From: Abelmoschus esculentus
Lineage: Eukaryota > Streptophyta > Magnoliopsida > Malvales > Malvaceae
Direction: 5' to 3'
Assembly: GCA_035048815.1 (NCBI GenBank)
Contig: JAUCBN010000016.1
Span: 3,030,501-3,094,500 of the forward strand
Length of the DNA stretch: 64,000 nucleotides
In this document: piece by piece, positions 26,225 to 38,607 of the stretch
How the letters are laid out: each line of letters opens with the position of its first letter
How positions within the stretch are numbered: position 1 is the first letter of the stretch
The notes under the pieces: generated by a model
Database searches by the model: none
Seen by the model: the letters and a program-made list of their open reading frames with translations, nothing else
What the model was told of the DNA's origin: nothing
Made by a program: the position numbers and the translations under genes

Positions 26225-26585
26225 CTCGCATTGCCACAGAGATTTCATTTCAGTTTTATTTTATCAAAAAACATTAAAGTAAAAAAAATTAAATAAATTA
26301 AAAGTATTTAAACTTGAGATTATAAAATATAGAGAGAAATAGGATTAAATTTATTTTTTAAAGATACATTTTTTTAAGAATAAATATTAAATATGAATAT
26401 AAATAAATTTTTAAATTTATGTACATGTAAACTTATTATGTTAGTTATTTTACTAAAACCTAAATTCAGAGGACATGAATAATTAATTTAGAAGGTAAGA
26501 TATAAAAAACGTTGAAGAAAAAACATGTAACTAAAAAAGCATCAAAGGAAGAAAACAACCGAAAATAAACGAAAAAATATTCCAT
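26225..26585 (-). pseudogene. Defensin-like unit 12, relic without exon 2
   Basis: The intron and a decayed exon 1 (about 26525-26585, MEYFFVYFRLFSSFDAFLVT) remain. At the acceptor the sequence changes to a different spacer ('CACATTGCCACAGAGATTTC', 26227-26246) that has replaced the cysteine-rich exon. The same junction occurs in the relics at 35140, 45530 and 48530, so the loss happened once and was then copied. Confidence 0.68.
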
Positions 26586-27651
26586 GTTTTGAATAGAAGA
26601 TGAGTAAGTGAGCAATCTAACTAACATATAAAAAGATAACAAAGAAAAGATATAAAATTTTAAAAAAATTAAGATATTTATAAGAAATACAAGATTAAAG
26701 TAAAAAAACATATTTTTAGAAATCTCAAATTTTATCCAATCACATTAAAACTATTGTCGTTAATGCTATGTGACGTTATTTATGTGACGTTATTGATATA
26801 ACATTGGTTTTAATAGACATGTTTTAAAGGCGGGTTTTAACTGTTTTTTCAGAGTTTTTATCATTTTTAATGTGATGCTTTCTAAATATTAAATGGTCGA
26901 ATGTTTTGAAACATTTTCCTTTACAATTTTTTTTTATGCTATCTAAAGTATATGCCGAATGTTTCTTTCAAAAATTTAAAGTCATTTTTACTATTATTAA
27001 AGTTTGTTTCGATTTTTAGGAGTACAAACTTTTTGAAAGATCATATTAACGTCAAATTGTACTTGTTCATTATAGTGGTTACACATAAAAGTGAATTTAC
27101 ATATAAGGCGGTAGTTTACCACAATACAATAATTAATTCATTTCTTCTATTATATTAATTATTATTGTCTTGTTAGTGTTAATATTTTATTTTATAATAA
27201 TATTTTATTATTAACTATTATTTGATATTTAATCTTCTGAAATTATAAATTAATCATTACATTTATTAAAGAAATTAAAAAAATTTACATTTTTAATTAA
27301 GGTCGAATCGAATCTAGGGACTCAAAGAAGATTTGCCCTCGACATAACCATTGTTCCAAGCTAGCTTCTTGTTTATACCTTAAACTTCAGCGCACCAGTT
27401 TTCATCTTGTAATTGTTCTGGGTGTATAAGATTATAATGTCAGCATCGAATATTTCTATTAGGCCTCGTTTTTTTTCTTTTTCGAATCAAACTCGAATGA
27501 TATCAATATTTACAAGATGAGAAGCATCAAAAGAGCGTTAATATATATTAATAATATTTATTATTTTTATTTTATTGATAATAAACATAAAATAAAATCA
27601 AAACTATAATATATAAAATAACAAAAGAGACAAATGAAATATATTCCTCAA

Positions 27652-28093
27652 CTAACAGTTCTTGAAACAGTAACACATCGGAAAAATAAAATTTCTGCAT
27701 CTTCCACCATCATAATTCTCGAATTTTATGCACATAGTATCACAGTTTTTCTCATAAATGCACATTCCTATGCTCTCCTTGCTGAGATAGTAACAAGTTT
27801 TACCCTCCACCATCATAGGTCTCATCTCAACTTTATTTTAACAAAAAACATATAAAACATATTAGAAAATTTAATAAACATATAAAATTATAAAAATAAG
27901 ACTGAATAATATTAATTTTAAAAATAAACATCAAATATGAATATAAAGAAATTTTTTATAGTTACATGCATGTGAAGTTATAAATACTTTATTAAATCTC
28001 TAAATAAATAATAAAATATTAGAAAAAATCTGTTGCTAGAAGAAGAATCAGAAGAAGAAAAGCAGTTGAAAGTAAACGAACTAATCGCTCCAT
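27652..28093 (-). pseudogene. Defensin-like unit 13, open frame but donor lost and promoter severed
   Basis: Exon 2 (27652-27830) encodes a full eight-cysteine domain ending CYCFKNC, and exon 1 (28030-28093) a full signal peptide starting MERLVRLLSTAFLLLILLLA. The donor is G|AT instead of G|GT (bases 28028-28029), so normal splicing is not expected. A copia element inserted at 28156, 63 bp upstream of the ATG, has also moved the TATA box to 34353-34362, about 6.2 kb away. Unit 18 is the close, intact sister. Coding integrity with two regulatory lesions points to recent death. Confidence 0.75.
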
Positions 28094-28155
28094 ATTTTGA
28101 ATGGAATTTAAGCAGGTAAACAATCTAATAAATATAGAAAAAGATAAGTGAGATG

Positions 28156-28907
28156 TGTTGGAAAATAAGTTCTGCAAAACAGGGCGTTAGCACTGACTGG
28201 GAAAAATAAAAACCCGGGAAAGATATGACCGTGTCGTGGTATGGAGGCCACTGCCTTAGAAACAAGTCGCCCCGATGTGTGTAATCGCTACGTCAGGCGA
28301 GGAAGAAGCTCTCAAATCTCTCAATGCTTAGACAGTCGAAACTGAATGGGATGATTGAAACTGAGAAATATGAAGCATATTTATAGGCTGGATGTGAGGG
28401 TAAAATCGTCCTAGCACGCCGATTTTATCTCATCCTGTTTTCAAATTTAAATCATTTAAATTTGAAATTTACTATTAATAACAGATTTAATTCAATTTAA
28501 ACTCTGAATTATCTGTTTATTAAATCTGTTCTGTTAACCGACTTTATCCAATAAAATCTCGGATAAACTCTTCGGTTATTTATTTAAAATTCTAAGAATT
28601 TTAAATCAAACAGAACAGCTCCCGCACAGCCTATAAAAGCAGTGTGACAGACAGAAATAAACCTTTCGCATTCTCTACAAAAAACTAAGAGAGAAATTCT
28701 TACGAATTTTCTCTAAAAAGATAAAACGCGCGCGGACGTGTTACCACGACCACGACCCGAGCCGAGCCGGACGGACGGCGGCGGCGCGCGAGGGGCTCCC
28801 TTGTTCTCTATCACTCAACAAGGGAGTGGGGTGAAGACTTAATAAATACCCTTTGCCAAGGGTGTTTGCTTCCAATGTGGGATTCAAGTATTACAACATA
28901 TCCCACA
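28156..28907 (-). repeat. Copia 3' LTR (752 bp)
   Basis: TG...CA ends. It contains a minus-strand TATAAATA at about 28377-28384 and the segment 28370-28665 that the 5' LTR lacks. Relative to the 5' LTR it lacks about 95 bp after 'GCTACGTCAGGCG' and has 39 other bases there. A GC-rich stretch (28740-28790) varies in repeat number between the LTRs. Confidence 0.9.
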
Positions 28908-28917
28908 ATCCCCCACT
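28908..28917 (-). other. Copia polypurine tract
   Basis: AGTGGGGGAT on the minus strand, directly upstream of the 3' LTR. This is the usual plus-strand primer position. Confidence 0.75.
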
Positions 28918-29807
28918 AATGCGAAAGAATCCTCACGATGTCACCAAGTTTGACTAACATTAGACGAGCATTTGCGAGATTAATTACTTAAGTACATAGT
29001 GAACGTGTCTTGAACTAGTACGTAGTGATGATGAGTAATCCTCCTCTTAGATAAGTGAAACTAGTCTTGAACTTTCTAAGATCGGGGTGAACTCATAACA
29101 CATAACTAATCTCTTCATCCTTCACAGTCCGCGATGTGAAGATGTATATATACTTAAGAGTATATATAAAATGTAGCCATCTTACTTCGGGATTTTAGTA
29201 AGTGTACTAGAAAAAACGGCCTATCGTTTTTCATAGAAGGCGGCTAACCCTTCTCACTTACATAGGTTATTTCATCAAGTTTATCTCAACATAAACCACC
29301 CAAAATTGGGCTATGAAATAATTAAGAGCTTTGTATAAAGCTCAACCTCACAAAAATAAGGTGATTTTCTTCAAGTTCATATTAAATGAACCACCCAAAC
29401 TCTGGGCTAAGAAATCATTAAGAATAAAAACTCAACCTCTTTGTTCGGTAAATTCAATAATGTTCTTCTCAATAGAACAATCCAACCTCTTTGGATAGAA
29501 TTTATTAAGAGTTTAAAAATAAACTCATCCTTCCGAGCGGTAAGTTCAGTTAGTCCTTCACAATAGGTCTAAGAACTTATTAAGAGTAGTTATTCAACCA
29601 AAATCGGTAAATTCATCAAGTCTTTCTCACTAAGACCACCCAAATTTGGGCTATGAATTTATTAAGAGCATTTAAGCTCAACCTAGGCATGTACATGAAA
29701 CGTCATAGGGATTGGGTAAAGGGACATGTACACTATGAGTCTTTTTCATGGTTTCGTTTAACCACATTGAACTTAGAGAACTAAGTTGGGTATCCACCAT
29801 GAATCTC

Positions 29808-32800
29808 TCAAAAAATAGGCTTAAGACCCATCCCCCTCGACGAATCCAGAATTTGTTTCCTGCTCAATCCTTTGGTAAGAGGATCAACCAAGTTCATTTC
29901 CGACTTCACATACTCTAAAGCAAGTACTCCATTCTTTATTAAGTGCCTTACAGATTCGTGTCTTATGCGGATGTGCCTTTTCTTACCATTATAAGCTTGA
30001 TTCAAGGCCACATGTATAGCAGATTGCGAATCGCATAATAAAGATATTGGAGGAGTCGGTTTTCCATATAAAGGTATCTCTGCTAAAAGATTTCTAAGCC
30101 ACTCGGCTTCTTGCCCTGCTAAATCTAGAGCTATGAACTCTGACTCCATGGTGGAGCGTGCAATACAAGTTTGCTTGGCAGACTTCCACGAGATTGCGGC
30201 TCCTCCAAAGGTGAAGATATACCCACTCGTAGAGCTTACTTCATCACTATCAGAAACCCAGTTGGCGTCACAATATCCTTCTAGTGCAGCAGGATAGCCA
30301 ACAAAATCAAGTTTCCAGTCCATAGTACCCTTAAGGTACTTCAGTAAGCGTCTAAGAGCTGTCCAGTGTTCACTATTTGGATTATGGGTATATCTACTTA
30401 ATCTACTCACAGCATAGGCAATATCAGGTCGAGTATAGTTCATTAAGAACATTAGGCTTCCAATGACTTTAGCATATTCACCCTGAGAAACAGCGCTTCC
30501 TTTATTTTTAGCGAGATGAGTACTAGAATCAAAAGGAGTTCGTGCAGGGATGACATCCCAACTGTCAAATCTCTTTAACACTTTCTCAATATAATGTGTT
30601 TGATCCAAAGAGAATCCCTTGCTAGATTTGGTAACTTTGACACCTAAGATTATATCTACTTCTCCCAAATCCGTCATCTCAAAACGAGTGGATAAAAAAT
30701 TTTTGGTTTTGTTAATGGCATCTAAGTTAGTACTGAAAATCAACATATCATCAACATATAAGCTAATGATAACACAATCAGTACCAAACATCCTTGAATA
30801 CACGCATGCATCCGCGCCATTTACGACAAAGCCAAAACTAAGAATAGTTTTATGAAATTTCTCATACCACTGTTTAGGAGCTTGTTTAAGACCATATAAA
30901 GACTTTTTAAGTCTACATACTTTGCCTTCCATGCCAGGTGTCTCAAAACCTGGTGGTTGCTCCATATAGATCTCCTCATCTAGATCTCCATTTAAAAATG
31001 CAGTTTTTACATCCATTTGATGTACTTGCAATTTATGAATGGAGGCTAGTGCAAATAATGCACGGATCGTTGAGATTTTTGTTACGGGAGAGTAGGTATC
31101 AAAGAAGTTTGTTCCAAATTTTTAAGTGAACCCTTTGACTACTAGTCTAGCTTTATATCTTTGGATTGACCCATCTGGCCTAAGTTTTTTCCTAAAAACC
31201 CATTTGTTTCTGATAGGTTTAAATCCCCTGGGCAAATCTACCAATTCCCAGGTATGATTAGACATTATTGACTCTAGTTCATCATTAATAGCGCTTCTCC
31301 AAAAACTAGCGTCAATGGACCTCATAGCTTCTTCATAAGTTTTAGGATCATCATCTAACAGGAAAACTTGAGCTATGGGGTCTGATAGTTTGTCTAAATC
31401 ATTTATCTCACAAATAAAGAAAGTAACAAAATCTGGTCCAAAAGAAGTTTCCGTTCTTTTCCTCTTACTTCTTCTAGGCTCTAACTCAAACTCTAGAGCA
31501 TTTTCGGCAGGTATGTTAGAAGAAGTGGATGGTACATTTTCTATATGTGTTCTTTCTATTAATCTAGGTTTCTTTAACGGAAAGATATTTTCAAAGAAAA
31601 CAGCATCCCTAGATTCACATATAGAAAAATCATGTAGTAACATGAACCTATATGCGGCACTGTTGGTAGCATACCCTATGAATACTGCATCAACGGTTTT
31701 GGGACCGATGGTGGACTGCTTAAAGTCAGGCAAACCAATTTTAGCCAGACACCCCCACACTTTTAGGTATTGCAAATTAGGTGCATAGCCTCTCCATAAG
31801 TTGTATGGGGTTGAATCTAATTTCTTATGAGGTACTCGGTTTAAAATATAATTCGCCGATAGAATGGCTTCCCCCCACATGTTATCAGATAACCCAGAAC
31901 TTATCAACAATGAATTCATCATCTCTTTTAAAGTTCTGTTTTTCCTCTTGGCTATACCGTTTTGTTGAGGAAAATAAGGGGCAGAGGTTTCATGAATTAT
32001 GCCATTCGTCTCACACACCTCTTTAAGAAAATTAGATCCATATTCACCACCTCTATCGGATCTAACACGTTTTATCTTCTTGTTAAGTTGATTTTCAACT
32101 TCTGCTTTATAGATTAGGAAGAAGTTTTCAGCTTCATCTTTAGTTCTAAGAAGATAAACCTTTGTATATCTAGAGTAATCATCTACAAAGGTGATGTAGT
32201 AGTGTTTTCCTCCCTTACTCTCAAAGTTTCTAAAGTCTACTAGATCTGTGTGAATAAGTTCTAACAATTCAGTTTTTCTCTTAGAAACAGTCTTAAAGGA
32301 AGGTTTAGTATGCTTGGCTTCTACGCAAATCTCACATTTGTTAAAGCCACTTTCATCTAGATTAGGTAATAGCTTCATCTTAATAAGCTTCTTTAAAGAT
32401 AGAGTATTCACATGACCTAATCTAGCATGCCACATATCAAAGGATTCAACGGTATAAGCAGAAGTGGTTGCTTTATTCTCATTAAGCTCAGTTTCGATAA
32501 CAAATAAACCCCCACTTAAAAATCCCTTCCCAACATATTCACTATTACGGGAAAGAATAAGTTTATCTGCCTCGAAAACAAGTTTAACGTCTGCCTTATT
32601 TAACAAACCACCACTAATTAAATTTCTACGCAGAGCAGGTACATAAAGAACATTATTTAAAGATAAAGTTTTACCGGACGTCAGCTTGAGTAAAACTTTG
32701 CCTTTACCTAGCACCTCTGAACTGCTAGAATTTCCCATGTACACTTGTTCTCCTTTGTTCCCATCCTCGAACTCGGCGAACAGCTCCTTCTTAGCGCAGA

Positions 32801-33785
32801 AATGTCTGGAAGCACCAGTATCAACCACCCATTCAGCAGAATTTTCCACTAGATTGACTTCTGAAACGACTGCTGCAATGACATCATCGTTATCCTCTGC
32901 AACATTCGCTTGTGGTCTGTTGTCATTCAAGCGGTCTGAACGGCGTGAGCACTGGTAGGCCTTGTGTCCGACTTGCCCGCACACATAACATTTGGTGGAC
33001 TTTCCTTGGGCCCTCACATTGGTTGACTTCTTGAAGTTCGTGGACTTTTGAGGTCTGGTAGGATTCTTTTGATAACCCCTTTTCATAACCCTTTTGGGCT
33101 TGGATCCTGAGGCACCACCAGATTCAACCAAGTTAGCCTTAAAATTAAATTGACCATTAGAGTTGGAAACCTTATCTTTCAAACGGTTGGCTTCCTCAAT
33201 CTTCATATGGCTTACAAGTTCCACCAACGGAATATCCCTCTTTTTGTGCTTAAGGGAGTTGCGGTAATCGGACCAGGACTTCGGCAATTTTTCGATCAAA
33301 ACATTTGCTTGAAGGACCTCGCACATTTTCATACCTTCAGCTAAAATGTCTGAAACTAGCTTCTCATAATCATGGACTTGTTCCATTATCGGCTTGTCAT
33401 CGGACATTTGAAATTGTAGCCATTCACCTACTACATATTTCTTTATTCCAGCATCATCAGCTCCATATTTCATTTCTAGAGTATCCCAAATCCTCTTAGC
33501 GCTTCTCTCTTTGTTGAACATGTCGAATATCTTGTTTGACATGTGACTCAAGAGATGACCTCGCACTGTTTTATTATCCTTGACGTATTTACTCATGTCT
33601 GCGACGGCATCAATTCCGGCAGCACCTTCTGGATCATCTATCGGAGAAGGGTTCTCGAGGATGTAATCGAGATCTAGTTGCTCGAAGAAGATCATGATAC
33701 GCTGGGACCACCTTCGATAATTATTCCCGTCGAGTGCATTTAACTTGGACAGGTCTGGAACTAACTTATCGGAAGAGACCGACAT
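29808..33785 (-). pseudogene. Copia gag-pol polyprotein, one internal stop
   Basis: The frame opens at ATG 33785 and runs 887 codons to a TAA at 31122-31124. It continues in the same frame for 30 codons and then as a 407-codon open frame to 29808. Order: gag with zinc knuckle CYVCGQVGHKAYQC; protease VVDTGAS; integrase H-H-C-C region (HARLGH...CEIC); DD35E core with TDL and SDRGGEY but AKRKNR where Glu is expected; RT with YVDDML; RNase H with GYCDANW and STMESEF. The stop falls at the integrase/RT junction region just after VVKGFT. The last residues GMGLKPIF are a normal copia C-terminus. No other break is visible. Confidence 0.88.
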
Positions 33786-33812
33786 TTTTGCAGAAATGAC
33801 TTGTTTCTAAAT
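33786..33812 (-). other. Very short copia leader with LTR-complementary 13-mer
   Basis: Only 27 nt separate the 5' LTR from the gag ATG. No TGG-initial tRNA-type primer site is visible. On the plus strand 33798-33810 reads GACTTGTTTCTAA, the exact reverse complement of TTAGAAACAAGTC at 33913-33925 in the LTR. Confidence 0.55.
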
Positions 33813-34328
33813 TGTTGGAAAATAAGTTCTGCAAAACAGGGCGTTAGCACTGACTGGGAAAAATAAAAACCCGGGAAAGATATGACCGTGTCGTGGTATG
33901 GAGGCCACTGCCTTAGAAACAAGTCGCCCCGATGTGTGTAATCGCTACGTCAGGCGGTTGTCCCCCGAAGGTTAGCACGGTCCTCCAAAACGATGTACAC
34001 CCAAGGTTCTGGAGTGGACTGAGAAGGAAACACTCGTCAAGCTCGTCAGCAAACTGAATGGGATGATTGAAACTGAGAAATAAACCTTTCGCATTCTCTA
34101 CAAAAAACTAAGAGAGAAATTCTTACGAATTTTCTCTAAAAAGATAGAACGCGTGCGGACGTGTCACAGACACGTGTTACCACGACCCGACCGCGGCGGC
34201 GGCGGCGCGCGAGGGGCTCCCTTATTCTCTATCACTCAACAAGGGAGTGGGGTGAAGACTTAATAAATACCCTTTGCCAAGGGTGTTTGCTTCCAATGTG
34301 GGATTCAAGCATTACAACATATCCCACA
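33813..34328 (-). repeat. Copia 5' LTR (516 bp), TATA region deleted
   Basis: Same ends as the 3' LTR. The deletion joins two GAAATA copies: the 3' LTR has GAAATA, ~290 bp, GAAATA, and here only one copy remains (about 34077-34082). The lost part includes the TATAAATA box. It keeps a ~95-bp segment (33958-34052) that the 3' LTR lacks. Confidence 0.88.
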
Positions 34329-34352
34329 AGATGAATGGAGAATTTTAAGACA

Positions 34353-34362
34353 TTTATATATA
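34353..34362 (-). promoter_or_regulatory. Orphaned TATA box of defensin-like unit 13
   Basis: TATATATAAA in the same context as other units ('TTTTAAGACATT' beside it), now on the far side of the copia insertion from its gene. Confidence 0.55.
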
Positions 34363-35139
34363 AAACCAGAATATAAAAAAAGGCAACAAAAATCGTATTT
34401 CTTATAAAAAAAATTAATTTTTATTTAATTAGATTTTAACAATTATTGTTAATGTTATGTTTTAACAGTAAATTTTGACTGTTTTTTTTTCAGGCTTTAT
34501 ATCATGTTAATGTATTGTTTTTTAGATATTTAATGGCAGGACGTTGAAAGTAGACTTGTCGGTGTTTCTTTTAAAAATTTTAAAAAAATCTTTTAGTATT
34601 ATTAAAGTCTGTTTTAATTTTTGGATGTATAACAATTTGAAGAAAGATGTTAAATTTAGAGGGTCGTTTGTCTATTCTAATAATTATATGTAAAAATGAA
34701 ATTATATTTAAGATAATAGTTTACGACGATACAATTGTTGAATCTTTTCGAAATAATTATTATTGTCTTGTTAGTGCTAATATTTTGTCTTAAATTAAAG
34801 TTTTACCGATAATTATTATGTCAGTATTTAACTTTTTAAAACTAAATAAAATTAAATAAATCAATAATAATTATAAATTGCATATTTTTTATATTATTAA
34901 TTTTAATATCATCATTTTTTTATAATTTTTTAAGTGATAAAGATTTATTTAATCCTTGAATTTGAATTATTTTAGCACACTGACCCTTGAATTTTTTTAT
35001 GTAACATAATTTTAGCACCCTAAAATTTATATTTTGTGTTTATCCTAAAATTTTAAAATTCTATATATGCTTATCTTCAAATATATTTTTAGATCCGCTA
35101 CCGATGTCAATACCCCCAACTCCTTTACCTCACATTGCC

Positions 35140-35485
35140 ACAGAGATTTCATTTCAGTTTTATTTTATTAAAAATCATTAAAGTAAAAAAAAAAATTAAA
35201 AGTATTTAAACTTGAGATTATAAAATATAGAGAAAAATAGGACTGGATTTATTTTTAAAAGATACATTATTTTTAAAAATAAATATTAAATATGAATACA
35301 AATAAATTTTTCTATTTATATACAGGTAAACTTATTATGTTAGTTATTTTACTAAAACCCTAAATTCAAAAAAAATAAATAATTAATTTAGAAGGTAAGA
35401 TATAAAAATGTTGAAGAAAAAACATGTAACTAAAAAAGCATCAAAAGAAGAAAACAACCGAAAATAAACAAAAAAATCATTCCAT
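35140..35485 (-). pseudogene. Defensin-like unit 14, relic without exon 2
   Basis: A decayed exon 1 (about 35421-35485) and the intron remain, ending at the same foreign junction as unit 12 ('CACATTGCCACAGAGATTTC'). No cysteine codons follow. Confidence 0.66.
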
Positions 35486-36492
35486 GTTTTGAAAAGAATA
35501 TGGGTAAGTGAGCAATCTAGCTAACGTATAAAGAGATAACGGAGAAAAAATATAAAATTTTAAAAAATTAAGATATTTATAAGAAATACAAGATTAAAGT
35601 AAAAAAAAATATATTTTTCGTAGAAATTTTAAATTGTATCCAATCACATTAAGACTATTGTTGTTAATGCTATCTGACGTTATTGATATAACATTAGTTT
35701 TAATAGACATGTTTTAACAGCGAGTTTTGACTGTTTTTTTAGATTTTTTATCATTTTTAATGTGATATTTTCTAAATATTAAACGGTCGAATGTTTTGAA
35801 ACATTTTGCTTTTCAAATTTTTTTATGCTATTTAAAGTATATGCAAAATGTTTCTTTCAAAAATTTAAAGTCATTTTTAGTATTATTAAAGTTTGTTTCG
35901 ATTTTTAGGTGTACAAATTTTTTGAGAGATCATATTAACTTTAAGAAGTAATTGCTCGTTATAGTAGTTACACATAAACGTGAATTTACATATAAGGCAA
36001 TAGTTTACCGCAATATAATAATTAATTCTTTCTTCTATTATATTAATTATTATTGTCTTATTAGTGTTAACATTTTATTTTATAATAATATTTTATCATT
36101 AATTATTATATAATATTTAACCTTCCGAAATTATAAATTAATCATTAAATTTATTAGGAATTCAAAGAAGATTTGCCCTCGACAAAACCACTGTTCCAAG
36201 CTAGCTTCTTGTTTATGCTTTGGCAGGGTACCTTAAACTTCAAGTTCGCACTAGTTTTCATCTTATAATTGTTCTCACTGTATAAGATTATAATGTCAGC
36301 ATCATATTCTATTAGGCCTCGTTTATTTTCGAATCGAACAAGGACAATACCGGTATTCAAAAGATGGGAAGCATAAAAAATGCGTTAATATATATTAATA
36401 ATATTTATTATTTTATTGATAAAAAACATAATATAAAATCAAAAGTAAAATATATAGAATAACAAAAGAGACAAATGAAATATATTCTTCGA

Positions 36493-36945
36493 CTAACAAT
36501 CCTTAAAACAGTAGCATTTTGGAAACGAAGAATCTCTACATTTTCCACCATCATAATTCTCGTAGACTATGCACAGAGTATCACATTGTTTCTCATCAAT
36601 GCACATCCCTATGTACTCATTGCTTAGATGGTAACAAGTTTTACCCTCCACCATCATAGGTCTCATCTCACCTTTATTTCAACAAAAATAAAATAAAAGC
36701 AAAATATTAGAGAATTTAAAATATTTAAACATATAAAATTATAAAAATAAGATTAAAGGCACATTATTTTTAGGAATGAATATCAAATATGAATATAAAC
36801 AATTTGTTATATTTATATGCATGTGAAGTTATAAATACTTTACTAAAACTCTAAAGAATTAACAAAATATTAAAGAAAAACCTGTTGCTAGAAGAAGAAT
36901 CAGAAGAAGAAAAATAGTTAAAAATAAACGACCTAATCGTTCCAT
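36493..36945 (-). CDS. Defensin-like peptide, unit 15 (intact, 80 aa)
   Basis: Exons are 36882-36945 and 36493-36671, with a 210-bp intron, GT/AG, phase 1. The signal peptide starts MERLGRLFLTIFLLLILLLA and is followed by the usual EMRPMMVEGK linker. Cysteine spacing is C-x10-C-x5-C-x3-C-x10-C-x7-C-x1-C-x3-C, with YHLSNEY in loop 1, IVYENYDGGK in loop 4 and a final FKDC. Charge is about -2. The GKC-x7-C gamma-core is kept. Confidence 0.86.
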
Positions 36946-37030
36946 ATTTTAAATGAAATTTAGGTAGGTAAGCAATAAATATGTAAATAGATTAGTGAGA
37001 AGAGCTATGAAAGTAAAGAATTTTAAGGTA

Positions 37031-37040
37031 TTTATATATA
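37031..37040 (-). promoter_or_regulatory. TATA box of defensin-like unit 15
   Basis: TATATATAAA on the minus strand, about 86-95 bp upstream of the ATG at 36945. Confidence 0.6.
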
Positions 37041-38607
37041 AAACCAGAAGCAGAACAAGATAAAAAAATAACATAAACGTATTTCTCATAGAAATTTTAA
37101 TTTTTATTTAATTAGATTGTAACGATTGTTGTTAATGCTATGTTTAAAAAATAAATCTTGACGAGTTTTTCAGATTTTATATCATTTTAATATACTGTTT
37201 TCTAAATATTTAATGGCCTGGCGTTGAAAGTAAACCTGTCGAATGTTCCTCTTAAAAAATTTAAAGCTTTTCTTTTAGTATTATTAAAGTTCGTTTTAAC
37301 TTTTTGGTGTATGAAAATTTAAAGAAATGATTTTAAATTTATAGGGGTGTCCGTCTATTACAGTGATTATATGTAAAGGTACAATTACATTTAAGATAAT
37401 AGCTTACGACGATACAATTGTTAATTTATTTTGTTAAATATTTAGATTATTATTATCTTGTTAGTGCTAATATTTTATTTTATAATAAAGTTTTACCGAT
37501 AATTATTATGTTATTTAACTTCTTAAAACTAAATAAAATTAAACAAAACAATAATAATCAATTGCATATTTTTTATATTATTATTTTTAATATCATCATT
37601 CTTCTTTATAATTTTTTAAGTGATAAAGATTTATTTAGTCCCTGAATTTGAATTATTTTGACACACTAATTTTTGAATTTTTTTATGTAACACAATTTGA
37701 TCTTCCCTTATAACATGGTTACTTTATAACATAAATAACTAACAAAAATTGTCATGCACATTTATTATCAAAACAAATATTTATATATATTAAAAGCTTA
37801 ATTACTCAATTGGTCCGTCTCACTTTCCCCATTATCGTGGAACTTCATCTCTCTCGATACACTTTCAATTAGTGGAGGATCTATATGTAAAATAGGGTGG
37901 TCCCGTATCCGTTCTAAATTTTTTAGAATTTATATATTTACCTTTAAATTTTTTAGTTTTATGAATTAGTTTTTAATTTTTGGGTAAACTACCTAAATGG
38001 TCCCCGACTATACCCCAATTATCTTTTGTATCTCTCGACTATTAAAAGTTATAAATTAGTCCAACAACTTAAATATTATAACAAATTAGTTCAATATCAT
38101 TAAAAAATTAACGGTTGATGACGTGGCAGTTAACATAAATTGATATAATTATATAATTAGCCCCCAAATTTTTCACTTATTTTAATTTGACCCTAATTTT
38201 AAAAATTAACTCATGTAACTTTAATAACCTATCAATTTAATCCCTCATCCAAACAAAGCCTCCATAAACCGTTCATGCAGGTTCTGATCTTCTGAATTGC
38301 AGACCCATAATTTTAATACGGGTTGCCGCTTTTACAACAATTGAGGTCACAGCAAATCCTCCTTGGGATAACCTCCGGCGGTTCTGCAATTCAGGCCGTT
38401 AACCCGAGATTATCAAACATGCTGTTCATGAATCCGGTACGACGACAACGACGAAGGCAAAGCTGTTTCAGTTATTACCAATACCAACAGCGAATGGTCC
38501 AAAATGATACAAAACTTTATCAGTTCCTGTAGCCCTAACAACCCGATTTCTCCGTCACCTACCTTCTTCAACCACTTCATCGTCTTGCTCCATGTCAACA
38601 ATGGCTT

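Larger units (their letters stand above)
28156..34328 (-). mobile_element. Ty1/copia LTR retrotransposon, non-autonomous by decay
   Basis: The element runs on the minus strand and is flanked by the 5-bp duplication AGATG (28151-28155 and 34329-34333). LTRs start TGTTGG and end CCCACA on the plus strand. Between them lie gag, protease, integrase, RT and RNase H in copia order, in one frame with a single stop. The LTRs differ by large indels but few substitutions in shared parts, so insertion is probably fairly recent. Loss of the 5' LTR TATA region, a Lys at the integrase catalytic Glu and the internal stop each suggest it cannot move on its own. It separates defensin-like unit 13 from its promoter. 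Confidence 0.92.

Noticed and set aside
27634..27855. Plus-strand 73-aa protein
   Set aside because: It is the antisense shadow of the cysteine-rich exon of unit 13.
31375..33499. Several plus-strand frames inside the copia element
   Set aside because: They are antisense shadows of the long gag-pol frame.
37418..37645. Plus-strand AT-rich frames here and at 50846-51073
   Set aside because: They look alike because they lie in the same repeated spacer; low-complexity Ile/Asn/Leu composition and no sign of coding constraint.
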